Shown here piece after piece: positions 1 to 6,593 of a stretch of 6,593 nucleotides of DNA. Numbering within the stretch: the first letter of the stretch is position 1; each line of letters starts with the position of its first letter. Under the pieces are notes generated by a model. That model searched no databases. It saw only the letters and a list, made by a program, of their open reading frames with translations, and was not told where the DNA came from. Position numbers and translations under genes: made by a program. Where the stretch lies: contig JBFHER010000219.1 of the NCBI GenBank assembly GCA_041584055.1, positions 1-6,593 of the forward strand. The letters are read 5' to 3'. The stretch is from JBFHER01 sp041584055. Its GTDB lineage: Bacteria; Bacteroidota; Bacteroidia; Bacteroidales; UBA5342.

Positions 1-1139
1 CTTTGGGAATGCCAATCAACCAAATGCGTCCCGGCGGAAATCCGCGTTCTGTGGTGCATGAGTTAGTCATAGAAAAGCTTCTGGCTTTAGGGGATCAGGC
101 CGTACATATTGGCCAGCATCAGCTGTATTGCAATGTTGATTATCTTAAAGTTGCCATCCTCGATGCACTTGAACAAGCAGGCGTTCAGTACCTTGTGCAC
201 ATGCCTGCGGTGGATACACTCATGGATGGTAACCGTGTTTGCGGGGTCGTGGTTGCAACAAAAAAAGGATTGATGAACATCAACGCAAAAGTGGTGGTTG
301 ACTGTACTGGCGATTGCGATGTGGCACACTTTGCAGGTGCCGAAACCATGATGGAAACTGTTGAACCACGCATGCCCAATACCATGTTGATTAATTTTGC
401 CAATGTAACACCGGAACAAATTCGCTCAAAAAATCGCAAGAAAATTGCAGAAGAGGCTTTGGCCAGCGGTAAATTTCCGCTGATTCCTCCGGGGTGGATG
501 ATGAGTCCGGTGGGGAACAGTGCCCACTTTTTTTCGAATCATACAGGAACAAAAACAATTGGGCAGTTTGATATGACCGACCCCATTGAACGTTCGAAAT
601 GCGAATGCATTGGCCGTCGACAGGCCGTTCAAATAACAGAAGCCATGCGTCAGTTCGGTGGTGATCAGTTAAAAGACATTGAAATGGTGGGGACCAGTTC
701 TCAAATTGCTGTGCGGGAAACACGTCGTCTGAAAGGACTCTATATTCTCACAGAAGAAGATGCGGCGAAAGGAGCTACCTTCGAAGATACCATTGGTTGG
801 CGCAGCGGTTACCTCGACCTGATGGGCTATAAATACACAAAAATGAAGATTCATGATGTGCCTTATCGCGCCATTCTTCCCGAAAAAGTGGATGGCCTTT
901 TAACAGCAGGGCGAAGTATTTCTGCAACCCATGTAGGGATGGCTGCCGGGAAGAGCATGGGTAACTGTGTGGCCACAGGACATGCCGCCGGGTTGGCAGC
1001 GTCATTGTCTGTGAATAAAGGAATTATGCCGCGGGACCTAAAGGTCCGGGAAATTCAGAATCTGTTGCGTAAAGATGGTGTTGATCTGGAAATGGGAGGT
1101 AAGGTACAGGAAAGCGTAACGTCTGATCGAAAAGCATAA
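1..1139 (+). CDS. FAD-dependent oxidoreductase (FAD_oxidored type), 5'-truncated by the window edge
   Basis: The open frame is already running at the left edge (in-frame codons from base 3) and stops at TAA 1137-1139. Residue numbers here count from base 3. Seen: the segment D100-C-T-G-D-C-D-V-A-H-F-A-G-A-E114 matches the conserved 'DxTGDgDvAxxAGA' stretch of the family. G230-T-S-S, followed by V237-R-E-T-R-R-L-K-G245, matches the 'GTSSxIGVRETRR' signature. A302-G-R-S-I-S307 and A324-T-G-H-A-A-G-L-A-A333 form the typical C-terminal FAD-contacting end. Relatives usually have roughly 60 more N-terminal residues carrying the GxGxxG nucleotide-binding loop. That loop is absent here, so the true start is upstream and the TTG at base 3 is not a credible start. 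Such proteins are flavin oxidoreductases of mostly unknown substrate, often found beside glycan-degradation genes in Bacteroidota and Planctomycetota. The 32-base gap to the next gene suggests co-transcription. An oxidising role on a sugar or sugar derivative is inference; location cannot be judged without the N-terminus. Confidence 0.9.
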   Translation, partial: LGMPINQMRPGGNPRSVVHELVIEKLLALGDQAVHIGQHQLYCNVDYLKVAILDALEQAGVQYLVHMPAVDTLMDGNRVCGVVVATKKGLMNINAKVVVDCTGDCDVAHFAGAETMMETVEPRMPNTMLINFANVTPEQIRSKNRKKIAEEALASGKFPLIPPGWMMSPVGNSAHFFSNHTGTKTIGQFDMTDPIERSKCECIGRRQAVQITEAMRQFGGDQLKDIEMVGTSSQIAVRETRRLKGLYILTEEDAAKGATFEDTIGWRSGYLDLMGYKYTKMKIHDVPYRAILPEKVDGLLTAGRSISATHVGMAAGKSMGNCVATGHAAGLAASLSVNKGIMPRDLKVREIQNLLRKDGVDLEMGGKVQESVTSDRKA

Positions 1140-1171
1140 TGTTCGTTTTCAACTCATTTCATAAATAGACG

Positions 1172-4100
1172 ATGAAAATAATTAAATTGATAAGCATAAA
1201 AAAATCATTTTATCACCATTTAAAGAGTATAAGCATGGGCATCATTTTTGTCTTTTCTTCGCTCTTGAACTGTTTTGCAACAGAATACTCAGTTATAGAT
1301 TTTGGCGCGATTGGGGACGGACAAACCGAAAACGCCATAAGCATCCAAAAGGCAATTGATGCGGCTTCCAAGGCAGGTGGAGGTGTTGTTCTATTTCCGG
1401 CAGGAGTATATTTAACAACAACAATCTTCATTAAAGACAATGTAACCCTTCACCTGAAGAAAGGGGCAGTCATTAAGGGGAGTACGGATTATGATGCTTA
1501 TCCATCGGATATTGAGCCCTTATATGAAACCTTTCTTTTACGAAAGGACAGGTACCCTTCGCGGGCATTGATCCTTGGTATGGGCGTTAACAATGTAGCC
1601 ATTGAAGGGGAAGGGACCATCGATGGCAATGGTGATCATCCCAGGCTAAGGTTAAAACGAATGGCAAGCATCAATCTTATTCGCTTTGTATCCTGTAAAA
1701 ATGTTCGGGTGGAAGGCCTTGGTGAGAAACTGAAAATCGTCAATGCATCCCACTGGGCATTACAGCCCATCAATGTTGATGGTTTGCTGGTACGCAATGT
1801 ACACATTGTGAATTATGGTGGAAATACACCCGACGGGCTGCCTATTTGTGATTCAAGAAACGTGCTTGTTGATGATTGCCGTGTTGAGGCCGATGATGAT
1901 GCCATCACGTTAAAGAGTGGTACGCCTGAACTGCTTATTGAAAATATTACCATCAAAAATACAACCATGGTAAGCCGTGTGTGTGGCTTTAAGTTCGGTC
2001 CACAAACCTTTGGTGGATTTAAGAATATTACAATAACTGGTTGCCATTTCGAAGGCGCAACAAAGCCTCCGGCAACTCAGTATGATCCGCATCATGGCGT
2101 TTTTATTAATGTAAGCAACGGGGGATATATCGACGGGGTTTTGGTTGAGAATTGTACCGCAAATAACATTCCATCAACCCTTAGTGTTTACCTTGGAAGT
2201 GTCAAAGAAGATTATTGGCTCACCTGGTGGCCTGGTAAAAAAGAGGCAAAAGGATTTGGTTCCATCAGGAATGTAACATTTCGGAATATCAAAGCCACTG
2301 ACATGGGGCAGTTTGGCATCATGGTGGAAGGCCGTGCTGATAGCAAAATTGAGAATGTGCTTTTTGAGAATGTGCAAATTGCAAGCCGTGGTGGTGGTAA
2401 TGTGATTCCGGTTCCTGAGGAAAAACCAAACGACTATCCCAACCTGATCTACCTTTTTGATGATAATATTTCAACCTGGGGCATGTTTCTGAGGCATGTT
2501 GATGGGGTGAAATTTAAGGATGTTTACCTGTGGACCACCTCGGAAGATAAAAGGCCTGATTTATATACGGATGATGTGCAAAATTTTGATCCCGGTTCAT
2601 ACAAACCTCAGCTTCGGCCTGAAGAGGAAGGTTTTAAATCGCTGTTCAATGGGGAAAATCTGGAAGGCTGGCATTCGGTGCGAGCGCATGAAGAAGCGGG
2701 TCAAAACTACTTCAGTGTGGATTCAGGTGAACAGGTCATCCATGTATATGCCAACATGGAAGCGGGCAGTGAGAAATCAACGGATTGCCTGATATCAGAT
2801 AAGGAGTACAGCAATTATGTTTTAAAAATGGAGTACAAATGGCTCGAGAAACGTTTTGCTCCGCGTATTGATCACGACAGGGATGCGGGTTTATTGTTTC
2901 ATTTGCATGGAGATTTGCACAAAATATGGCCCAACTGCCTTGAAATGCAGCTGGGAGAGTCGGAAGTAACAAAAATAGACGATCGCTATGTCACAGGAGA
3001 TTTATGGGTGATTGGGAAAGATGTTCAGGTAATGAACGAAAGAAATGATGCGTCGTTTTATGCCCCTGGCGTAGAGAAAATAGCCGTGGGAAAAGGGAAA
3101 GATTACGATAAGGCTTTCATTCCCGTTGGCAATGAAAACCCACACGGAGAGTGGAATGAAATAACATTGACCGTTCGTGGCGGTAAGGAAGCTGTTTTTG
3201 AGTTAAACGGAATGGTTGTAAACCGAATTTCTGATTTGTCCTACATGGTAGATGGGGAAAGGGTGCCGTTGAATAAAGGGCACATTGGTTTGCAGGCAGA
3301 ATATGCCGAACTGCTCTACCGAAATATTCGCATTAAAGAGTTCCCTATTGAACCAGCCCCTCCTAAACCCATCGTCTGGAAGCCGGATACAAGCTCAACT
3401 TTTGAGGTAGGCACACAAATACGGGCATGGACCATTAAGGACGAAGGCATGACAACGGTGCTTGATAATATGCAACAAATGGCGGGGATCAATAATGTAT
3501 ACATGGTGGTTGTGATGCATGCAGAACATCGTCCGTTTGCCGCACCGGAATTTCCACATAACCCTGCACGCGATACATGGCAGGCAGAGGATTCACGCGT
3601 CACCTTCTTCCCTGATACCAGTCGTTATGGAAGCGTTAAACCATTACTGTCAGATACGCCTTGGATTCGTGAAACAGATTGGTTGCAGCTTTTAGTGGAT
3701 TCATGTCGCGCCAGAGGGCTGGCAGTGGGTGCCGAGGTCTCGCATTATCCAATCCCAAAATCGCTTATAAAGGCACATCCGGATTGGCAACAAAAAAATG
3801 TTGATGGCACCAGTGGTAGCACAAGTCGTTTTTGTCCTAATAGTCCGGAACCAAGGGCCTATGTGATTGCCCTTTTTGGTGATTTAGCAGCCAATTACGA
3901 TCTTGATTATATTCAAACCTGTCAGCATCTTTTTTGGAAAGATGACATCGATAAGGGCGGAACTTGTTTTTGTGAACACTGTATCGCAGAAGCAAAAAAA
4001 ATGGGTATCGATTTGGAGAAAATAAAGACGGTATTGGCATCTGATAAAAATGCACAGCCAGAAAGAGATCAATGGATGGCATTCAGAGCCGCTTCCACAA

Positions 4101-4933
4101 CCCGTTTTTACAAAGATATCTCGGAAGAGATTGCCCGGGTTAAGATGAACCCAAAATGCCACCTTCGCTACAACGATACCTATCCTTATCGCAGTAAAAA
4201 AGGATGGGATCCGCGGGATTTGAGTATGTACATTGATGATGTATCTGAACATTTAGGCTCCCTTGTTACGCAAGATCATCAGGAACAGGAAGGCGATTCG
4301 CTGGAAACCTTCGAAAAGAGAAAACGATGGCTTGCTACCGATCGGGCATTAATTGGGCCCGATATGCCGTTGATCTGTAGCATTGCGCCACGAATGAAAG
4401 CCACTCCCGAGCTTGTTAAAGCAGGCATCAAAGTGGCAATAGAACACCCTGCACGTGTAAATGGCTTAGCCTTAAAGCACTACGATGGGGCCTCGTTTGG
4501 TTTAATGCGTGCCTTCAAGCAAGGAATGATCGATGCTGGCGTGCAAGGAATCACCCCAACTATTGGAAAAGAATGCGAAGCCATGGAATTGAAAAATTTC
4601 ACTTATGTTGATGATTTTATTGAAGAATGGGGTATTGAAATATCTGGAAAAGGAACTGCAACGTATCAGTTCGATAATGCGACGGATACATACGATGTTC
4701 GGATTTCATACTTTGATGAAGACAAAGGGCATAGCAAAGTCAGCTTGTATGTTGCCGGGAAAAAAAGAGCCAGTTTTCTGCTTGATGAGGATTCGGACTG
4801 CTGGAGATGGCGTCTATTTAAAAATATTAAGGTTAAGAAGGGAGACGAGATAAAGCTTGTTGCAAAATCAAAAGGGGGAGAGAATGTGCGTCTGGATTAC
4901 ATTGAGTTTATTCCTGTAAAGCGAGGACAGTGA
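1172..4933 (+). CDS. Secreted four-module glycan-active protein: GH28-like beta-helix, DUF1080, TIM-barrel-like hydrolase, C-terminal CBM-like domain
   Basis: The product is 1253 residues, far longer than a typical single-domain GH28 protein (about 400-550). N-terminus: a basic stretch (K2-K18) then a hydrophobic segment (G23-F35) forms a signal peptide, with likely cleavage after A36; C34 sits in a poor lipobox (L-L-N-C). ATG 1235 (M22) is an alternative start that keeps the signal; neither start has a clear ribosome binding site. Residues ~39-470 are a GH28/pectin-lyase-like helix: opening D-F-G-A-I-G-D-G, a G-G-G-V-V-L-F-P-A-G-V-Y motif, N218-T-P-D-G222, D241-D-D-A-I-T-L-K-S249. The usual G-H-G is replaced by C271-G-F-K-F-G276. 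Residues ~486-725 are DUF1080 (3-keto-disaccharide hydrolase family): L491-F-N-G and G499-W, D571-A-G-L-L-F-H577, I585-W-P-N-C-L-E-M-Q593, G659-E-W-N662, L678-N-G680. A Pro-rich linker (728-733) leads to a TIM-barrel-like hydrolase region (~736-1130) with C932-x-C934-x2-C937. Residues ~1134-1253 resemble a CBM6/CBM35-type sandwich (E1134-C-E-A-M-E-L start, L-D-Y-I-E-F end). Probably acts on an acidic polysaccharide in the periplasm or at the cell surface; substrate unknown. Confidence 0.93.
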   Translation: MKIIKLISIKKSFYHHLKSISMGIIFVFSSLLNCFATEYSVIDFGAIGDGQTENAISIQKAIDAASKAGGGVVLFPAGVYLTTTIFIKDNVTLHLKKGAVIKGSTDYDAYPSDIEPLYETFLLRKDRYPSRALILGMGVNNVAIEGEGTIDGNGDHPRLRLKRMASINLIRFVSCKNVRVEGLGEKLKIVNASHWALQPINVDGLLVRNVHIVNYGGNTPDGLPICDSRNVLVDDCRVEADDDAITLKSGTPELLIENITIKNTTMVSRVCGFKFGPQTFGGFKNITITGCHFEGATKPPATQYDPHHGVFINVSNGGYIDGVLVENCTANNIPSTLSVYLGSVKEDYWLTWWPGKKEAKGFGSIRNVTFRNIKATDMGQFGIMVEGRADSKIENVLFENVQIASRGGGNVIPVPEEKPNDYPNLIYLFDDNISTWGMFLRHVDGVKFKDVYLWTTSEDKRPDLYTDDVQNFDPGSYKPQLRPEEEGFKSLFNGENLEGWHSVRAHEEAGQNYFSVDSGEQVIHVYANMEAGSEKSTDCLISDKEYSNYVLKMEYKWLEKRFAPRIDHDRDAGLLFHLHGDLHKIWPNCLEMQLGESEVTKIDDRYVTGDLWVIGKDVQVMNERNDASFYAPGVEKIAVGKGKDYDKAFIPVGNENPHGEWNEITLTVRGGKEAVFELNGMVVNRISDLSYMVDGERVPLNKGHIGLQAEYAELLYRNIRIKEFPIEPAPPKPIVWKPDTSSTFEVGTQIRAWTIKDEGMTTVLDNMQQMAGINNVYMVVVMHAEHRPFAAPEFPHNPARDTWQAEDSRVTFFPDTSRYGSVKPLLSDTPWIRETDWLQLLVDSCRARGLAVGAEVSHYPIPKSLIKAHPDWQQKNVDGTSGSTSRFCPNSPEPRAYVIALFGDLAANYDLDYIQTCQHLFWKDDIDKGGTCFCEHCIAEAKKMGIDLEKIKTVLASDKNAQPERDQWMAFRAASTTRFYKDISEEIARVKMNPKCHLRYNDTYPYRSKKGWDPRDLSMYIDDVSEHLGSLVTQDHQEQEGDSLETFEKRKRWLATDRALIGPDMPLICSIAPRMKATPELVKAGIKVAIEHPARVNGLALKHYDGASFGLMRAFKQGMIDAGVQGITPTIGKECEAMELKNFTYVDDFIEEWGIEISGKGTATYQFDNATDTYDVRISYFDEDKGHSKVSLYVAGKKRASFLLDEDSDCWRWRLFKNIKVKKGDEIKLVAKSKGGENVRLDYIEFIPVKRGQ

Positions 4934-4954
4934 GAAACAACAACACAACTATTA

Positions 4955-4969
4955 TTTCGAAAGTCGAAA
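4955..4969. repeat. Short perfect inverted repeat (6-bp arms, 3-base centre) in the intergenic gap
   Basis: TTTCGA, AAG, TCGAAA reads as two perfect 6-bp arms around a 3-base centre, 22 bases after the stop of the four-module gene. The arms are AT-rich and no T-run follows directly, so it is a poor intrinsic terminator. It could be a weak RNA hairpin between two co-transcribed genes or a small operator for the downstream gene. It is the only clear symmetry in the 73-base gap. Function is not established and chance is a real possibility. Confidence 0.3.
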
Positions 4970-4974
4970 AAGAG

Positions 4975-4982
4975 TATTTTAG
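4975..4982 (+). promoter_or_regulatory. Possible Bacteroidota-type -7 element upstream of the lyase-like gene
   Basis: TATTTTAG matches seven of eight positions of the published Bacteroides -7 consensus TAnnTTTG, counting the two n as matches. It lies 24 bases before the start at 5007. No convincing TTTG -33 box sits at the expected spacing; only TTTC at 4955-4958, inside the dyad, is near. AT-rich gaps produce such matches by chance, so this is a weak suggestion of a separate promoter; read-through from the upstream gene is equally likely. Confidence 0.15.
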
Positions 4983-4998
4983 CATTAAAAAAACAATT

Positions 4999-5002
4999 AG
5001 GG
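4999..5002 (+). promoter_or_regulatory. Weak ribosome binding site (AGGG) bearing on the start choice
   Basis: AGGG lies 4 bases before ATG 5007 and 10 bases before ATG 5013. The spacing suits the second ATG slightly better, which would give a protein starting M-K-K-R-N-L-L. Bacteroidota depend little on Shine-Dalgarno pairing, so this does not settle the start. The two options differ by two residues and both keep the signal peptide. Confidence 0.25.
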
Positions 5003-5006
5003 TATT

Positions 5007-6593
5007 ATGATAATGAAGAAGAGAAACTTACTGGCGCTTGGCTTATTGCTAATGATATCAGCAACACAGGCACAACTTAAGGAAACAATAGGAAAGGCTG
5101 ATTTTTCCGATTGGGATGGAATTACAAAGGTCAAAAACAAGGTGGCCGTTGTTGGAAATAATAAAACAATATCCTTTACCTATGAAAACTGCAATCGCGT
5201 TTATTTTCCGAATATTGGTAGAAACTATTTTGGTGATGCAAGTGACTGGACGCCATACGCCGGTGTAATATTCGAGGTTTTTTTGAAAAATGAATCAGTC
5301 AATGAGATAAGTGCTGTTTTTAAGGTTGACTCGCTTGATTATGACGAACAGAATCCTGTGAGTACTGCGAATGTGAGACTGGTTGGTAAAGGCTGGCATT
5401 CCGTGTTCATTCCATGGGAGATGTTTGATATTGATGCCGGTCAAAAGTGGGGGACACTTTTTGCTGTAAAACATTTTTTACTGACGGTATCTTCAGATGC
5501 CAATTCAAGTTATCAAATCAGAAACGTTTATGTCACCCGGGGAGAAACAGTTGCCCTGGAGTCTCTCGTGCGTGGAAAATCATCAGATGCCGGCACCGTG
5601 GTTAGGTATGAAGTACAAGTAGGAAATACAACAGGGCAAAAGCAGGGTGTCAAACTCAGAATTGAAACAGAAGGCTGGGAATCCATGAAGGCTGTCATCG
5701 AACCTTCATCAATGGTTCTGGCTCCGGGAGAGCGCAGAACCTGTGTTCTGAGCGTTGATGTTCCATCTAAGTTACCAACGGGTATCAGAGAAAAGCAGAT
5801 ACTAAAGGCCATCGCCAATGGAAATGGCTCTTCTGCTGCGACCCTAACATTTACAACCGCAGTGAGTGTGCCTTTCCCAAATAGCATGTTTACTGCTGAA
5901 GGATGGCAGGAGATAAGAGAGAAAGCTAAAAAATACGATTGGGCAAAAGAAAGCTATGATAAATATGTATCCCAGGCAGACCGCTGGCATCCTCGTGGGT
6001 ACGAGAAACCTACGGTGAAAGAGAGCACATCACTTCTTGGAAAACCTGTCTTGAGCGAGGGACAAAGCAGAGATATATTGAATTGTGCCATAGCCTACCA
6101 ACTCACCTCCGACGAAAAATATGCTGAAAAGTGCTTGCACTACCTGAGGCCATTGATTGATAAGGAAACGGGCTACCCGGCAACGTTGGTTGGTGGAAGC
6201 AATTCGTTTGTTGGGGAAGGGAAATTCTGGCAGGCAACGGGGCGCGCCTACGATTTAATTTGCAACAGCAATGCCTTGACAAAAGAAGATCGTGAAGGAT
6301 TTGAATATACCTTTCGTTTATTCGCAACACGAACCATTCAGGGCAACACCCGTGGGGCCATCAGTAACTGGAATGTAGCTGAACTGACAGCCGCTTTGTA
6401 TTGTGCCTTAAATCTACAGGACTGGCATCTAATTGATCAGCTTCTGAATAACTCAACAGGCATATACAAACACCTGGAGCATGGCATCATGAACGATGGT
6501 TGGTGGTACGAGTGTGCCGTTGGTTACAACACGTGGGTGGCGACAGAGTTCTCCGAAATAGCCCTCGCCTTACAACCCTGGGGAATCAACTTC
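5007..6593 (+). CDS. Secreted polysaccharide-lyase-like protein (heparinase II/III or alginate-lyase-like alpha/alpha barrel), 3'-truncated by the window edge
   Basis: From ATG 5007 the frame is open to the last base, giving 529 residues with no stop. N-terminus: K4-K-R6, a hydrophobic core (L8-I17) and a T20-Q-A22 cleavage site form a type I signal peptide, so the protein is exported. Residues ~25-180 look like a carbohydrate-binding beta-sandwich ('W-x-P-Y-x-G-V-I-F-E-V' and 'G-K-G-W-H-S-V-F-I-P-W' strands, reminiscent of the jelly-roll modules of some agarases). Residues ~185-288 resemble a NEW3/Ig-like domain (L-A-P-G-E-R-R-T-C-V-L-S-V-D-V-P, then a T-G-I turn). From ~290 the chain becomes helical, with S453-N-W-N-V-A-E459 and D497-G-W-W-Y-E-C-A-V-G-Y-N508. 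This pattern is typical of heparinase II/III and alginate-lyase-type barrels, where an Asn/His and a Tyr carry out beta-elimination; N454 or N456 and Y507 are candidates. The catalytic C-terminal half is missing, so the family number and substrate cannot be assigned. A non-lyase alpha/alpha-barrel hydrolase is the main alternative. It follows the four-module gene by 73 bases and probably shares its regulon. Confidence 0.85.
   Translation, partial: MIMKKRNLLALGLLLMISATQAQLKETIGKADFSDWDGITKVKNKVAVVGNNKTISFTYENCNRVYFPNIGRNYFGDASDWTPYAGVIFEVFLKNESVNEISAVFKVDSLDYDEQNPVSTANVRLVGKGWHSVFIPWEMFDIDAGQKWGTLFAVKHFLLTVSSDANSSYQIRNVYVTRGETVALESLVRGKSSDAGTVVRYEVQVGNTTGQKQGVKLRIETEGWESMKAVIEPSSMVLAPGERRTCVLSVDVPSKLPTGIREKQILKAIANGNGSSAATLTFTTAVSVPFPNSMFTAEGWQEIREKAKKYDWAKESYDKYVSQADRWHPRGYEKPTVKESTSLLGKPVLSEGQSRDILNCAIAYQLTSDEKYAEKCLHYLRPLIDKETGYPATLVGGSNSFVGEGKFWQATGRAYDLICNSNALTKEDREGFEYTFRLFATRTIQGNTRGAISNWNVAELTAALYCALNLQDWHLIDQLLNNSTGIYKHLEHGIMNDGWWYECAVGYNTWVATEFSEIALALQPWGINF

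Noticed and set aside
1034..1047. Inverted repeat GGACCT-AA-AGGTCC
   Set aside because: It lies inside the well-conserved end of the FAD oxidoreductase frame, has only a 2-base centre and no T-run, and is explained by codons for P-R-D-L-K-V-R.
1223..1285. Possible lipoprotein signal (L-L-N-C at residues 31-34)
   Set aside because: Asn at the -1 position is unusual for a lipobox and F-A follows with a good type I cleavage site, so a plain signal peptide is preferred, though lipidation is not excluded.
2351..2375. Direct repeat GAGAATGTGC, two copies 15 bases apart
   Set aside because: It encodes successive E-N-V strands of the beta-helix (E-N-V-L-F-E-N-V-Q), so it reflects the coil repeat of the protein fold and not a DNA element.
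2582..2630. Possible gene boundary between the GH28-like and DUF1080 parts
   Set aside because: The frame has no stop codon here and no start with an upstream signal or a second signal peptide, so the two parts belong to one protein as read.
3884..4252. 122-codon open frame on the minus strand
   Set aside because: It is antisense to the TIM-barrel-like region of the four-module gene, and its Cys/Phe/Ile-rich product looks like a shadow of the coding strand.
5528..5887. 119-codon open frame on the minus strand
   Set aside because: It lies wholly opposite the lyase-like gene, whose frame is continuous with signal peptide and domain motifs. The minus-strand product shows no recognisable domain.

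Overview
The window looks like part of a carbohydrate-utilisation locus from a member of the Bacteroidota. The reasons are the AT-leaning sequence, starts with little or no Shine-Dalgarno signal, large modular secreted CAZyme-type proteins, and tight same-strand packing of degradative genes. No SusC/SusD pair, sulfatase, regulator or RNA gene lies in the window, so the phylum and the idea of a polysaccharide utilisation locus are inferences from style and gene content. No mobile elements or CRISPR repeats were seen.

Layout: three genes, all on the + strand, fill almost the whole window. (1) 1-1139 is the C-terminal part of an FAD-dependent oxidoreductase of the FAD_oxidored (PF12831-like) type; its N-terminal dinucleotide-binding loop lies upstream of the window. 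(2) 32 bases later, 1172-4933 encodes a 1253-residue exported protein with four modules in one unbroken frame: a GH28/pectin-lyase-like right-handed beta-helix, a DUF1080 (3-keto-disaccharide hydrolase, PF06439-like) domain, a TIM-barrel-like glycoside-hydrolase domain of no family I can name, and a C-terminal CBM6/CBM35-like beta-sandwich. (3) After a 73-base gap containing a small perfect dyad, 5007 to the window end is the first 529 residues of an exported protein with an N-terminal carbohydrate-binding-like beta-sandwich, a NEW3-like Ig domain and the start of an (alpha/alpha) barrel resembling heparinase II/III or alginate-lyase enzymes. This third gene has no stop codon in the window.

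Working together: two exported multi-domain proteins with likely glycan-cleaving modules sit beside a probably cytoplasmic or periplasmic FAD oxidoreductase. The simplest reading is degradation of an acidic (uronic-acid-rich) polysaccharide, because both the GH28-like helix and the heparinase/alginate-lyase-like barrel belong to superfamilies that usually act on uronic-acid polymers. The DUF1080 module together with the oxidoreductase raises the possibility of an oxidative (3-keto sugar) step. The substrate cannot be read from the sequence. The most unusual item is the four-module fusion, whose GH28-like part lacks the usual Gly-His-Gly catalytic motif.
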